Source of the DNA: Phytoseiulus persimilis
Taxonomy: Eukaryota; Arthropoda; Arachnida; Mesostigmata; Phytoseiidae
DNA: 64,000 nt
Direction: 5' to 3'
Assembly (NCBI GenBank): GCA_037576195.1
Contig: CM075103.1
Coordinates: 23,932,001 to 23,996,000, forward strand
Part shown: piece by piece, positions 19,536-29,040 of the stretch
How positions within the stretch are numbered: position 1 is the stretch's first letter
Layout of the letters: each line of letters begins with the position of its first letter
Notes under the pieces: model-generated
What the model was told of the DNA's origin: nothing
What the model saw: the letters and a program-made list of their open reading frames with translations, nothing else
The model's database searches: none
Made by a program: the position numbers and the translations under genes

Positions 19536-21404
19536 ATGAATCTCATCGATCTTCCCGAAGACGTCCTGTATCTCATCGCCCGAGAGCTGGATATCGTGAG
19601 CTTGGCGACTTTCCAAAGGCTGCATCCACGCCTTCTTGAAGCATCGAATGGTGTTCGGAAGCTTTCGGTCAAGGCGGAGACCATCTCAGACGCAGAACTG
19701 GACTCGCTCGACATGAACGGAGGCAGGGTGTGCTCGCTCGACCTCCAGAACTGCGGGTCGTCTGGTGACCTCATCCAGGAAGTCACCAACCAGTGCCCCA
19801 AGGCGACGGAGGTGAACTTGGTGAATTCGACGCTGCAGTACTCCAGAATCCTCGAGGTTCTCGAGCCGCTCAAGGAGCTGACAACTTTGAAGCTCACTTT
19901 GACGGCTTCCGAGGACATCGTTCTAAGTGAGAGTCAACGTGCACTATTCCGAAATGTTCGGAAGCTCTACGTGGAAATCAGGCCCTATCATCCGCCGATG
20001 GCGCTCCTGATCGATCTCATGAATGTCAGTGATTCGCTCGAGGAGTGCCACATCAACATCGTCGGCGAAGCCAACTTCCCACACTGGAATGACGCCTTAC
20101 TGCCCGTCTTGGAGGCGAAACGATGGAGAACTCTCCACACATTCATCTGCACCAGTTATCACTCGAAGAACGAACGAGCTCGCATGAAGCTCTTGGAGTG
20201 CGTGTTCAGTGAAAACTGGAGTGAGGCAGTGGAGACATGGCTGCGCAGTGCGAAAAAATGCTTCATCTTCGAACGCGGGAACTTCAACGGGATTCCTGCC
20301 CGTTCTAAACCAGACGCCCACGGGAAACCCCAAGCTTTGAGCCGGCACCTCGAGGTCGAGCTCACCGAAGAAAATGGTCGGGCGACCCTCTTCGAGTCCG
20401 AATGGGGGAAGCCCACTTCACTGCGCCTAGTCGACCCCACTCGTGCAGAGAACATCCTGCGTTATCACGACTTGAATCGGTGCTTGTCGACAGCGCTGAT
20501 CGAACTAGACTTCAGCAATTGCCACTGCGAGTTCAAGGACGCAAAGAAGTTGGACCTGGCAAATCTGGCTCCCTGCCTCGAAACACTGGCCGTTCCACAG
20601 TGTTTCCTCTTCCCGACTTGGCTGTCGGACGAGATTCGACGGCGGCCCGATTCACCGAAACTATTTCCGAACACGCTGTCGGGTCTCGTCAAATTGAGAA
20701 AGTTCATCGTAAAGGCGGAACAGCATAGGCCCGGCTGCGATACCATGGATTGCAGTTGTGATTCAGATTGGTATGCGTCAAAATGTTCGGGCTGCCGTGC
20801 GGCGCTCACTTCGACCAGGTTCCCCGTGTTGGGGCCTCTCGAGAGTCTCGAGGAGCTCTCGCTAGACAACGTCTGGGCGACAAAATGCTTGTACCGGAGC
20901 TTGGCACATCCCAAGGTACATACTGTGCGCTTAGGTTTGCGGGACTACAGCGAGGTGGAGGGCTTGCGGGGCTTCTTGAATGCCTGCTCAAGCTTGAAGA
21001 AGCTCAAGCTCAGAGTTGGTGAGACTGTCACTCTCAGGACGGGACTTCCACACGACTTCTGGAGGGATCTTGCTGAAGGACCCTACTTAAACCAGCTGTG
21101 CGTGGAAGCCGAACGCCCGAGGAGTCTTGCGGTGCCTGTTTTCGAGAGCTATATCGGGCGCATTCTAGAGAAGTCGAAGCTTTTCCACCTCCACAACCCT
21201 CGTCGAGGTGTGAGGGATTCGCTGGTGAGACGCTTCGAAAGCCTGAGGGCGCTGGAGGAACACGGGCGAAAGGTTCTCGTCGCGGAGAAATGCCCGACTG
21301 AGGGAGATCTGGGGGATCGATTCGCGAACGGGCGTTTCCCCGGACGCGCCCTCTGTTCTGGCGAACCTCTCGTCGGCTATGTTAAACCGAGCGCATGGGA
21401 ATGA
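19536..21404 (+). CDS. F-box / leucine-rich-repeat protein, copy B
   Basis: This is a single-exon, 622-codon paralogue of copy A. By eye about 11 residues differ (for example INQCPN to TNQCPK, EPLEEL to EPLKEL, DATK to DAKK, GLRDF to GLRGF, PYMN to PYLN) against roughly 15 silent changes. That ratio suggests the protein has been under constraint. The F-box, leucine-rich repeats and Cys-rich insert are all intact. The likely role is as an SCF substrate receptor; the target is unknown. The upstream region differs from copy A by the Helitron and the 156-base deletion about 900 bases before the ATG, so expression could differ. A TTTATTAAG motif about 110 bases before the ATG in the other copies is TTTCTTAAG here. 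Confidence 0.85.
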   Translation: MNLIDLPEDVLYLIARELDIVSLATFQRLHPRLLEASNGVRKLSVKAETISDAELDSLDMNGGRVCSLDLQNCGSSGDLIQEVTNQCPKATEVNLVNSTLQYSRILEVLEPLKELTTLKLTLTASEDIVLSESQRALFRNVRKLYVEIRPYHPPMALLIDLMNVSDSLEECHINIVGEANFPHWNDALLPVLEAKRWRTLHTFICTSYHSKNERARMKLLECVFSENWSEAVETWLRSAKKCFIFERGNFNGIPARSKPDAHGKPQALSRHLEVELTEENGRATLFESEWGKPTSLRLVDPTRAENILRYHDLNRCLSTALIELDFSNCHCEFKDAKKLDLANLAPCLETLAVPQCFLFPTWLSDEIRRRPDSPKLFPNTLSGLVKLRKFIVKAEQHRPGCDTMDCSCDSDWYASKCSGCRAALTSTRFPVLGPLESLEELSLDNVWATKCLYRSLAHPKVHTVRLGLRDYSEVEGLRGFLNACSSLKKLKLRVGETVTLRTGLPHDFWRDLAEGPYLNQLCVEAERPRSLAVPVFESYIGRILEKSKLFHLHNPRRGVRDSLVRRFESLRALEEHGRKVLVAEKCPTEGDLGDRFANGRFPGRALCSGEPLVGYVKPSAWE

Positions 21405-21591
21405 TTCTGCTTCTGTTAGGTACCCCTGGATGTATATTGTATGTATAGAGATGTTGTTCCGGACTGCGGCAATGAAAAATGAATATGAAATATCATTAGA
21501 AACTACAATAAAAATTATTTCTTTTAGCATGTACAGTGTTTATTCGTCAATGATTGATGGTTCTGGTCTCAAACTACATCGGGTTATTCAG

Positions 21592-22134
21592 CTATGAGAG
21601 GTTCTTCATCGTCGATCTCTTCGAACCGTGGCTGAATTCTAACTCTGGGGCTGCGTTCCGCTGCTTTTTTTGTGATTTTGTTCGTCCGTCCTCACTTCTG
21701 TCTGAATCCGCGGGTGAAACCAGTCTGTCTAATTCTAATAAGGACACCAGATGAACGCCTTCACCTTCATGCCAGGGACGTTTTCCGAGACCTTTATGTG
21801 AGTGATACCAATGTTCAATATATAGGTTATTGCTGGATCTCGTTGAGTTTCTCACCGGAAATTCTTCGTCCCCCGTTGGATCTCGATCTGGTCCTTCTGG
21901 GGATCCCTCTAGATCAAAATCTTCAGGTATAAGTTTCGACACATTGAGAACACGCTCCTGCTGATTTGGGGAAGATTCAGCGAGGTATGGCACCCGACCG
22001 GCTAGACCAAAGTAATTCAGGAAGAATCCCACTGGACCCAACTTTTCCAACAAGAAGCTCCCCGTGCCCCTCCACGCCTTCAGTGCCATCGATTGGGAAC
22101 GATAATAATGAGATGCCCTACGGACTCGATTCAT
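21592..22134 (-). CDS. Hypothetical protein ORF, convergent to F-box gene B
   Basis: This is an uninterrupted minus-strand frame of about 180 codons; the first ATG is at 22134 (MNRVRRASHYYRSQS). It ends about 190 bases beyond the F-box stop, past its poly(A) signal. It is hydrophilic, with an acidic middle (PEGPDRDPTGDEEF) and a basic C-terminus. No family is recognised. Half-repeat D keeps the same length, but A and C have only the last 116 codons. It could be a terminal exon of a spliced gene including 22172-22676. Confidence 0.3.
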   Translation of the reverse strand: MNRVRRASHYYRSQSMALKAWRGTGSFLLEKLGPVGFFLNYFGLAGRVPYLAESSPNQQERVLNVSKLIPEDFDLEGSPEGPDRDPTGDEEFPVRNSTRSSNNLYIEHWYHSHKGLGKRPWHEGEGVHLVSLLELDRLVSPADSDRSEDGRTKSQKKQRNAAPELEFSHGSKRSTMKNLS

Positions 22135-22171
22135 GAGAAACACAGCTCCATTAGAGAAATCTTTCTACCTG

Positions 22172-22676
22172 TTATATTACAATGCATATGGTTGTAGCTT
22201 CCTCCACCGTGGAAACAGTGATTCCATCGGGGTCTTCCTTCTCGTCCCCCCTCGTTCTCTGACAAAATCGGAACGTCGGTACGTGACCGCGGGAGATGAC
22301 GTTCCGGACTGCGAATCTCGTTCCCAGAGGCGTTCGCTCGATCATTCTCCAGTGTCCGCCTCGATGTCTCGTTATTATATGAGGAAGTGAGATTATCTTC
22401 AACTGCTCTTCAGGTGTGAGCATTTCATACCTTCGGTTAGCCACGCGAATACACCTTGAGCTTGAACGAAGTGTTCACGGCCATATTGCATCGGAACTCG
22501 GCGAGCGCGCCCTGGAGTTCAATTTCGACTAGCGCAAGACCAACCAAGAATAGTGGACACATCAAGGGAGCGGGGGGCGCAGATAGTTCCAATGATCGAA
22601 ACCGCCCGCCAACGGCGCCACATGATACGAAATAACCATCGCAACGCCCCATCTCAGCCTTCATTTCTTCGACCAA
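22172..22676 (-). other. Minus-strand ORF pair, possible upstream exons
   Basis: Frame 22437-22676 starts MVEEMKAEMGRCDGYF and has a hydrophobic segment PLFLVGLALVEIELQG. Frame 22172-22444 contains LTPEEQLKIISLPHI and a basic region. Both are preserved in the unit-2 copy (58316-58588 and 58581-58820). Their order and strand would suit exons leading into 21592-22134, but splice sites cannot be fixed. Confidence 0.2.
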
Positions 22677-22825
22677 GGGAGCTCAGCTGACTTTCCAGCG
22701 AATACATCGGTTCAAGGGGGCTGGGTGTTGTGGGCCCTCTCGTACAAGGGTTCTTTTCAAGATTTTTTTCCTGGAGGCCCCTCAGGGAGGGAGCGCGATG
22801 CTGTGCAGGAAGGTATCTCTGTCGA

Positions 22826-23491
22826 TTAATTATAGCCTAAATTCGAACGCATTTGGATGGGTAGTTTTGTACCAACAATTAATTCATCCGATGGCATCGA
22901 AAAAGCTGGTTCCACTCGTACCGACCAGACTGCTTCTCTGAAAGATAGAAGCCACACCTGCTTCGAAGGAGGGAAGTCATGGCCTGTGCCCCTTAGAATC
23001 CAATCCCGGTAGGAGCCGACAAAGGTTGGGAAAAACAATTGAATTCGTCGACACTCCAAGAAAAAAAACTTCCCAAATCCACGCGATTTGGGAAGATCTT
23101 CGAAGCCCTCCCTATAAGATTGGATTTCTAGGGGCACAACTTGTGTCCTCCTCGCGCGATTGTGCGCAGATAGAATCGGACCCCCGTGGATTGGGATAAA
23201 ACCGCGGAACCAGGTCCGCGGGTGGGGGTTTTTCAAAAAGTGATTTGAAGTTTCATGAGAATATAATTTTCGAGATACGGGGACTGTGACCACATACCAC
23301 TCAGTATCGATACCGGGCGCGTGGACTAAATCGAGATCGTCCGCCTCTGCGTCGCTGTTGCTATCTTCGATGAGGGAAGGCCGCTCGATCCGTTGGCGGG
23401 ACCGCCCATCACTTTGTTGGAATCGGGCTGTATCTCTGACTTGCATCGCAGTTCGACAACGTCGGCCGACAATGAGACCGATTCCATTCAT
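22826..23491 (-). other. Unrecognised ORF, 221 codons
   Basis: This is an open minus-strand frame, MNGIGLIVGRRCRTAMQ, with an acidic patch (SNSDAEADDLDLVHAPG) followed by an aromatic-rich region. It is the same length in unit 2 (58970-59635). It overlaps the next ORF in another frame, so at most one is real over 23409-23491. No family is recognised. Confidence 0.25.
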
Positions 23492-23589
23492 TACGCTGAG
23501 CAGAGTCTGTGTACTCTAGTTGTACACGCAGAGAGCTAACAGTCTGGAGCGTTCGATACCCACAGAACGCTGATTTGGGCGTTATTTTA

Positions 23590-23725
23590 CAAACAAGGGA
23601 GTGGAAGCAATCTTGGTAGGTTGGCATACGGCACAAGTAACGCCGATTGTGAATCCGAGTCCTCGAATATCCTGCGCGGTGAACGATACTTCCCCGCCAC
23701 ATTTCCGACATCTGACAAGCGTTGA
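23590..23725 (-). pseudogene. Mutator-type transposase zinc-ribbon fragment
   Basis: On the minus strand one frame reads RCRKCGGEVSFTAQDIRGLG, then FTIGVTCAVC. This Cys-x2-Cys-Gly-Gly ... Leu-Gly-Phe ... Cys-x2-Cys pattern matches the start of PF20700-type Mutator transposases and parallels KCKVCDGDISF at 11563. It belongs to a different, more decayed element. The long overlapping frame 23409-24077 is in another phase. The unit-2 copy is 59734-59869. Confidence 0.45.
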
Positions 23726-23736
23726 TAGTACACCGA

Positions 23737-23800
23737 GAACCGCGGTTCCGGAACCGCAACGAACTGCAAGATTCTGCGGTTCTGGAACCGCGAGAAGCCG
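23737..23800. repeat. GAACCGCGGTTC palindrome cluster, left
   Basis: The perfect 12-bp palindrome GAACCGCGGTTC is at 23737-23748, followed by more GGAACCGC / GCGGTTC half-sites to about 23800. A related cluster lies at 24455-24520. The unit-2 copy is 59881-59944. Confidence 0.6.
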
Positions 23801-24279
23801 CGCGGAAGAAGCTTTTAGCTAACGCCCTTATCAGCGAGCCGAGACCTTCACCGTGCACTGCCTTGGTAGACCTCACCTCATCGTTCGAATGGTAGAATGG
23901 GAGCCGAAGTTTCAGTGAAAGTTCTGAAGTATCATTTGAAGCCACCGCCAGGCTGACACCCACTCCCTGAGGAGCTTGCCACGATGACGATGCTACCCCA
24001 TTGCACACCAGGGCCATGCCTCGAAGGAACGAGAGCGCCAAATTTTTAGAATCACCATGCTCTCTGCTTCGTCTCACGTCGCGCCATCGCGCTGCGCAAG
24101 TCGCATGGCACGGATCGTTGCACGAATCGTCAAAAATATCTCTCTGAGCTCGCTCTTGTGATCCGGTTCTGTCCGAGAGAATCCCGTTTTCTATAGCGAG
24201 GAATCTTTCCCACCGGGAGAAACGAAAAATATAGCTCTGACCGTAGCTTCATTTGCGTTCGGAGTTCCAAACCCAGTGA

Positions 24280-24420
24280 GTCATTGTTTTCGTATCTCGG
24301 AACTCAGGAATTAGAGACAGAAAGATCGACGAGCGCTTTGAGCAAACATTTGAGGACACAGCATGGATTGAAGGAAAACAGTCCACTGCCGACTCGTGAC
24401 TCATCATCGACGGATCGAGC
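24280..24420 (+). pseudogene. BED-type zinc finger remnant
   Basis: The frame gives STSALSKHLRTQHGLKE, the His-x4-His end of a BED finger as found at the N-terminus of hAT transposases and some host proteins. The preceding Cys pair is not intact. The copy at 60428 is equivalent. Confidence 0.4.
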
Positions 24421-24454
24421 ATCAAATTCTGAGCGAGCCCTTATCATTTCGGCG

Positions 24455-24520
24455 GTTGGTCGCGGTTCTCACTTGCGGTTCTCGGACCACGGTTCTCAGA
24501 GAACCGAGAACCGCGGTTCC
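24455..24520. repeat. GAACCGCGGTTC palindrome cluster, right
   Basis: This stretch contains several GCGGTTCTC half-sites and the full palindrome at 24508-24519. The spacing and inverted arrangement resemble transposase-binding subterminal repeats. The unit-2 copy is 60599-60664. Confidence 0.6.
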
Positions 24521-24701
24521 TTGCGATGCCTACTCCCGGGAGACCGATACCCAACTGCTTTCGGAGGAAATAAGGAAGAAATGCGACCTCCCTACGACCG
24601 AAGCATCCCGCAACTACATTGAAAGCTGGCACGAGAAAATGGCAGAGGTGGACCCAGATATCATCACCCATCCGGCACTGAGAAAGAGTGTCAAACTATT
24701 A

Positions 24702-25985
24702 GGTAAGTCAAAGAGTTCGTCGGCTTTTCTACCCGATTTTGAGGAGCCAAATCTCTGCAGACAACAATATTCTTATTCAATTATATATTGACCGTTTTGT
24801 TCGATGACCTTCGCCCATCGCTCTGGTAAATCCATGATTCCATTCTCCCAGAACTTTTTCTCTTTATTATCAGAATATCGATGGAGGTGATTTTAAATAT
24901 CCTCCAAAGATTCAAATGTGGCGCCGTCAAGAAAGTTCTGCAGAGACCTGAACAAGTGATAATCTGATGGTGCGAGGTCGGGACTACAGGCTGGGTGCGG
25001 TAGCACATCCCAATCAAACCCCGCCAATTTCTGCCGGGAAGTCAAACTTTTGTGTGGTCTCCGTTATCATGTTGAAAAACCACGCCCCACCTGTTTGCCA
25101 AACCTGGGCGCTTGGATGCAACTGCGGTCTTCAAATCTTCGAGTTGTCTGCAGTAGACTTCGGAGTTGATAGTCTGATCCATCGGGAGCAGCTCAAAAAA
25201 CACTACGCCTTTGCAGTCCCACCAGCAGCTCAGCCTGACCTTTTTTTTGATGAAGTTCTGGTCTGGAGATAGCTGCTGCCTGAGAACCTTTGCGGACCCA
25301 GCTTCTTCTCTGTGTTGCGTTTCTGTAGAGTATCCATTTTTCATCGCCGGTTATCAATCTCCTCAGAAACGATTCCTTGTGGTTCTTCCGGAGTAGTAGG
25401 TGACAGGTATCAACGCGTCGTTCAAGCAGCGTATCAGTGAGGTCGTGAGGTAGCCAGATATTCCGCTTGCTTGAGAAACCTGTCTGATGCAGGCGGTTCC
25501 AAACGGTTCCGTGAGAGACTCCCGTCACATCTTCAATTTCTTTCATGGTCCAGGCTGGATTCGGAGTAACCAAGCTCATGATTTCGTCCGTCTCCACAAC
25601 TTGAGGTCGTCCTGATCTCGCCTCATCTTCAAGATTGAAGTTTCCAGCTTCGAAACGGGCGAATCGCTTTTCGACCGTGGATTTGTGTAGTGCGTTTTCG
25701 CCGTAAACTGCGCATATCTTCCGCGTTGTCTGCGCTGCACTTAAGCCTTCGCGGTAGGAGAACAACATGATGTGTCGAAAATGCTCTTTTTTTCCTCTAT
25801 TTCAAATAGCTGCTGATTCCACAAAGTATACGATAAAGTTGGGAGTTGGGAGCGGTGTATCCGCGCGCAGCCGAGAGTCTGCTCTTCAGTGTAAACACCC
25901 AGCAGCACTCCCAGGCGGCACTGCTGTAGAGCGCGGGAATTTCAAAAATGCGGCTTCGAAAAGCCGACGAACTTTTTGACTTACC
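24702..25985 (-). mobile_element. mariner element, 1284 bp (unit 1)
   Basis: Terminal inverted repeats of about 28 bp: the left end begins GGTAAGTCAAAGAGTTCGTC and the right end is its inverse with one mismatch. TA precedes the left end; the right flank reads TG, probably a mutated TA. The length is normal for mariner. Confidence 0.85.
24775..25830 (-). pseudogene. mariner transposase, frameshifted (unit 1)
   Basis: The minus-strand frames hold the helix-turn-helix region (AAQTTRKICAVYG, STVEKRFARFEAGNFN), the linker, WLPHDLT, and the first catalytic Asp in TGDEKWILY. The second Asp motif is HDNGDH, and further on is the third in SPDLAPSDYHLF (a DD34D-type enzyme). Breaks include an extra T pair in the T-run at 25241-25249 after HQKK, a shift right after HDNGDH, a stop in the C-terminal region, and loss of the initiator ATG (ATA) relative to unit 2. 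It is dead. Confidence 0.85.
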
Positions 25986-26181
25986 TGATACAAGAGAAGA
26001 CATCTTTCGATATAAGATAACATATGAGATAAGTGATGAGAGAGTTAGACAGAGCCCGGACGAGAACTGCAGGTGTGCATTGTGTGCGAAGGAATGCTCC
26101 CATTATCACCTGTACAGCTATGAAAACTCAAACAACTTGGACCTGAGCAGGTGCGAAATGCAGATGAATGACAGATTGTAA

Positions 26182-27140
26182 CATATAGAAACCACCCACA
26201 CTGATGTTCGGTGATTAGAACGTTTATCAAGGTATGTGATCCATTTCAGCTCGTCATTCAATGACCCCCATCCGCCCGAACGAACCTGATGGAGCTCTAC
26301 CAACACCTCTTCGATGAAGATGCATGACTTCTAATGTATATAGATAAACGGAGACTCGATTATCGTTTTCCTCGAATCTGCGATAGCAATGTAAGAGTGG
26401 TATCTCGGTTGGATGAATAACTTCTAGGACCTCCATCCTGATCTGAGCAAAATCGTCCGGCACCATCCGACCCCGTAGAGGTCAAGCGGCTCTCGATGCG
26501 CCGCTTGGTGGAGGCTTCGTCGACTTAATTCCGTGAACGTGACGCCGGAGAGAGCCTGACTCGAGAGCTCTTTCCCTCGGCACTGATATAGGCTTCGGAA
26601 GAAATAGTCTGTCAAACCCTGATCATTTGATGCTTGGCTGTGAGGTCGCGGGATCTCCACACGAATCCGAACATCTCTATGTTTCACCTCCAAACATTCG
26701 AATGCGTCAGAACTGGATTCCATGCGAGGAAGATGGCAAACATAATCCATACGCAAGTTGGCCTTCGACCCCGTTCGATCGCCCATTTCTTCGACATTTT
26801 CGATTCACTTGAAACTTCACATCTGGTCATTAGAAACATTGGCAAAGCCCAGCATCCGGGGGCTACTGTTCCTAAGCTAATATTCCACGAAACCGAGCAA
26901 CGAAAGTCTTTCCCTGTCGATGCATATCGGGACTGTCATCGACGGAAAGTTCACTGCCTTTCAACGGAATCGAGCGGAGCTCTATCCGGGAAAACGCTGC
27001 GAAAATGTGAATTCACATTCGCCGGATTCGGCTGAAATTATGAGACAAGAAAAGTTTGATACTGAGGACGGAACTATATTTGCAAGACGTGGTTCTCGAT
27101 CTGAAGCTCTTCTAAGATGTAGGTCGGCACAGGGCTCGAA
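26182..27140. other. No secure gene; minus-strand ORF at 26424-26786
   Basis: The only notable frame is a 120-codon minus-strand ORF (MGDRTGSKANLRMDYVC). In unit 2 small indels near 62600 extend it to 142 codons (62497-62925). No family is recognised. The rest shows nothing definite. Confidence 0.2.
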
Positions 27141-28604
27141 TCACCTTGCCGTTGGTTCGGTGTGGCTCAAAGCTCCGAACTCCTGGTGGATCTCGATCCA
27201 CGCAGCCAGTCCCGCCGGAACTCGAGCGCCCTCCTGTGCTGATTTGCAAGCCCTCGCGGCTAGACAGGAGAGTCGACCCGGTTGATATCGGTCGGAGTCC
27301 GTGCCTCTTTTCCCAAGAGTGAGCGCACAGCAAAGAAGCGGCGCGATGTCCGGGAGCACGGTGCTGGGCGCCTCTTTCGAAATCTGTAGCAGGAGCCCGG
27401 CGGAAGAGCTCTCTGAAACCTTCTGACAGGGGAGCCGATCATCCGCCAGGAGTTCAGGATACTTGCAAGCTAGCTCCCTGCTCGCTCTGAGGCGCTGCTC
27501 AGCCGTGAAGAACAGGCTCGCACCCCTCCCAATGAGGAGCTCGAGGCTCCTGGTCATTGCCTCCACTTGCCGGAGTGCCCCATCGACCCCCCGATGATCC
27601 CATGCTCGGCCTCGGCCGCGCCAGTTGTCATTGCGAATGCACCGGAGCAGATAGAGCAGAAGATGGCTAAGGAAACTGTCGAGCGCTTCGCCGGGGATCG
27701 AATCAGCGCCGAAGCCCTCGACGAACCAAACCTCGCTCGTCTCGCGAGACAGCTTCAGGTACAGAAGAACCTCATGCCACTTCGGAGAAGAGATCATCAT
27801 CGACTCGAATCTGCGGCAGAATATGCTGTTTAAATCCGCGAACGGATCCCTGAAAATTTCGCGGATGGACGAAATCCTGAGGTAGAATCGAGTCAGCTGC
27901 GAATGCGTTGATACGGCTGTGAGCATCTCATGGAAATGCCTGGAATCCACGAGGCCTAGCAGACAGCACTGGACCAGGAACTCGGTCGGATGACCTTCGG
28001 CGATCTGCTTCTCCATCGCGATGATGTCTTCCAAAGAGTCGAAACACTTCTCCGGCGTGGACTGGCGCTTGATGCCTCCCTCATCGCGGATTCGTTGCGC
28101 CATGCGGAAGTAGTCGAGTGTTTGCTTGCGACGGAGGCCGGTTCTCCTCGAGAGCTGCCCGCTCAAGAGCCCGTCGAACACCGTTACTTCGAGGAACTCG
28201 CAGGCGGCCGCTCGCGTTTCGGTCGGGAAACCGGAGTCGGGTTTGATCATCCCCAAGACCTCCTTTTTCAGCCCGAGCCTGGCGAGGATGCTGAGGATGC
28301 TGAAGTTCGGCTGTTCCGCTGTATCCGGAACTTGACGTCTGGTCAACTCACGGAACAGGCCCTTGTACACCTCGAGGACTTCACGACCTCGAGGACTCTC
28401 TTGAAGAGCGCGCAGCTCCTCCGTCTCCCCCCCTACGGAGTCTAGTAGGTATTTGCGGGTGAAGCACTTCCACTGTTGTCGCCGGCGGAACATTTTCAGG
28501 AGGTGAAGCATGATCGCTCTGAATGAGCCTTCATGAATGAAGGACCCGAGCACGAGGTCGTGCTGGTCGTCGTCGTTTGAGTATCTCGCGCAGATCCTCA
28601 TTCT
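27141..28604 (-). CDS. Uncharacterised single-exon gene, 487 codons
   Basis: This is a long open minus-strand frame. The ATG at 28604 (MRICARYSNDDDQHD) is preferred over the open codons upstream because a TATA box (TATAAAA, 28695-28701) lies about 90 bases ahead, so the upstream codons would be promoter or leader. The protein is mostly helical: Leu-rich segments such as FRAIMLHLLKMFRRRQQW and LSHLLLYLLRC, an Arg/Lys-rich middle, and an alternation of short helices that could be a solenoid of alpha-repeats. There is no signal peptide. The family is not recognised. Unit 2 keeps the frame open as far as seen with almost no change. G+C is higher than in the surroundings. Confidence 0.55.
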   Translation of the reverse strand, partial: RMRICARYSNDDDQHDLVLGSFIHEGSFRAIMLHLLKMFRRRQQWKCFTRKYLLDSVGGETEELRALQESPRGREVLEVYKGLFRELTRRQVPDTAEQPNFSILSILARLGLKKEVLGMIKPDSGFPTETRAAACEFLEVTVFDGLLSGQLSRRTGLRRKQTLDYFRMAQRIRDEGGIKRQSTPEKCFDSLEDIIAMEKQIAEGHPTEFLVQCCLLGLVDSRHFHEMLTAVSTHSQLTRFYLRISSIREIFRDPFADLNSIFCRRFESMMISSPKWHEVLLYLKLSRETSEVWFVEGFGADSIPGEALDSFLSHLLLYLLRCIRNDNWRGRGRAWDHRGVDGALRQVEAMTRSLELLIGRGASLFFTAEQRLRASRELACKYPELLADDRLPCQKVSESSSAGLLLQISKEAPSTVLPDIAPLLCCALTLGKRGTDSDRYQPGRLSCLAARACKSAQEGARVPAGLAAWIEIHQEFGALSHTEPTAR

Positions 28605-28694
28605 TGCTGGAGCTGGTTCTGTTTGCTGAGTAGCGGAGTTGCTTGAGTCTTGGAAGCTGTGCGCCTGGTTGTTATTTCGGCAATCGGCTCCTCG

Positions 28695-28701
28695 TTTTAT
28701 A
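28695..28701 (-). promoter_or_regulatory. TATA box of the 487-codon gene
   Basis: GCGTATAAAACGAGG on the minus strand is a strong TATA context. Transcription would start about 30 bases downstream, near 28665, giving a short leader of about 60 bases before the ATG at 28604. Confidence 0.55.
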
Positions 28702-29040
28702 CGCGATTCTCTGATGTTCGGGGAGAGAGCTCGAGCCCCCGTTCGGGGCGAGGAGGACGCTCTCAAGAGCAGCCCAACAGCCTTCTCAGCTTTTCGTCGT
28801 TGCGGTTTCGGTTGAGGCTTGGGGTCCGCTAGAAAGCGCAACGCACCTCCAATGCATGCATCCGTCGGGCGCCTCTGGGTGCAGCCGGTCTCCAAGAATG
28901 CCTAAGCCAACTTCACAGCGTAAACTTAGCAATTCCATGTTTGGGGTCGGAACAGATTGTTCCGCAGCTTATGGGAACTTCTCGACTCGGGAATCGCGCG
29001 AGAGAACGGAGAGGAGAAGTATTTCAGGTGAGTATCCTTA
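28702..29040. other. Intergenic, nothing definite
   Basis: This contains upstream sequence of the 487-codon gene and G+C-rich sequence up to the Helitron end. No other feature is seen. Confidence 0.4.

Larger units (their letters stand above)
16671..22712. repeat. Half-repeat B carrying an F-box gene and a Helitron
   Basis: This is the paralogous copy of 572-5300. It is longer because a Helitron sits at 17096-18633. The left boundary is sharp: it abuts the end of retrotransposon integrase remnants. About 156 bases of repeat sequence just right of the Helitron are deleted here but present in half-repeat D. Confidence 0.85.
24535..26181 (+). pseudogene. Unrecognised coding frame split by a mariner
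   Basis: The frame ending ESWHEKMAEVDPDIITHP and on to 24699 continues after the mariner at 25986 with DTREDIFRYKITYEISDERV and a Cys/His-rich tail (CRCALCAKECSHYHLY), stopping at 26179-26181. Reading across the TA insertion point gives one coherent frame. The product family is not recognised; it could be a hAT-type transposase tail or a host gene. The unit-2 copy is 60679-62318. Confidence 0.35.

Noticed and set aside
23409-24077. 222-codon minus-strand ORF as a gene
   Set aside because: The recognisable Mutator zinc-ribbon codons at 23590-23725 are in another phase, so this frame is probably a by-product.
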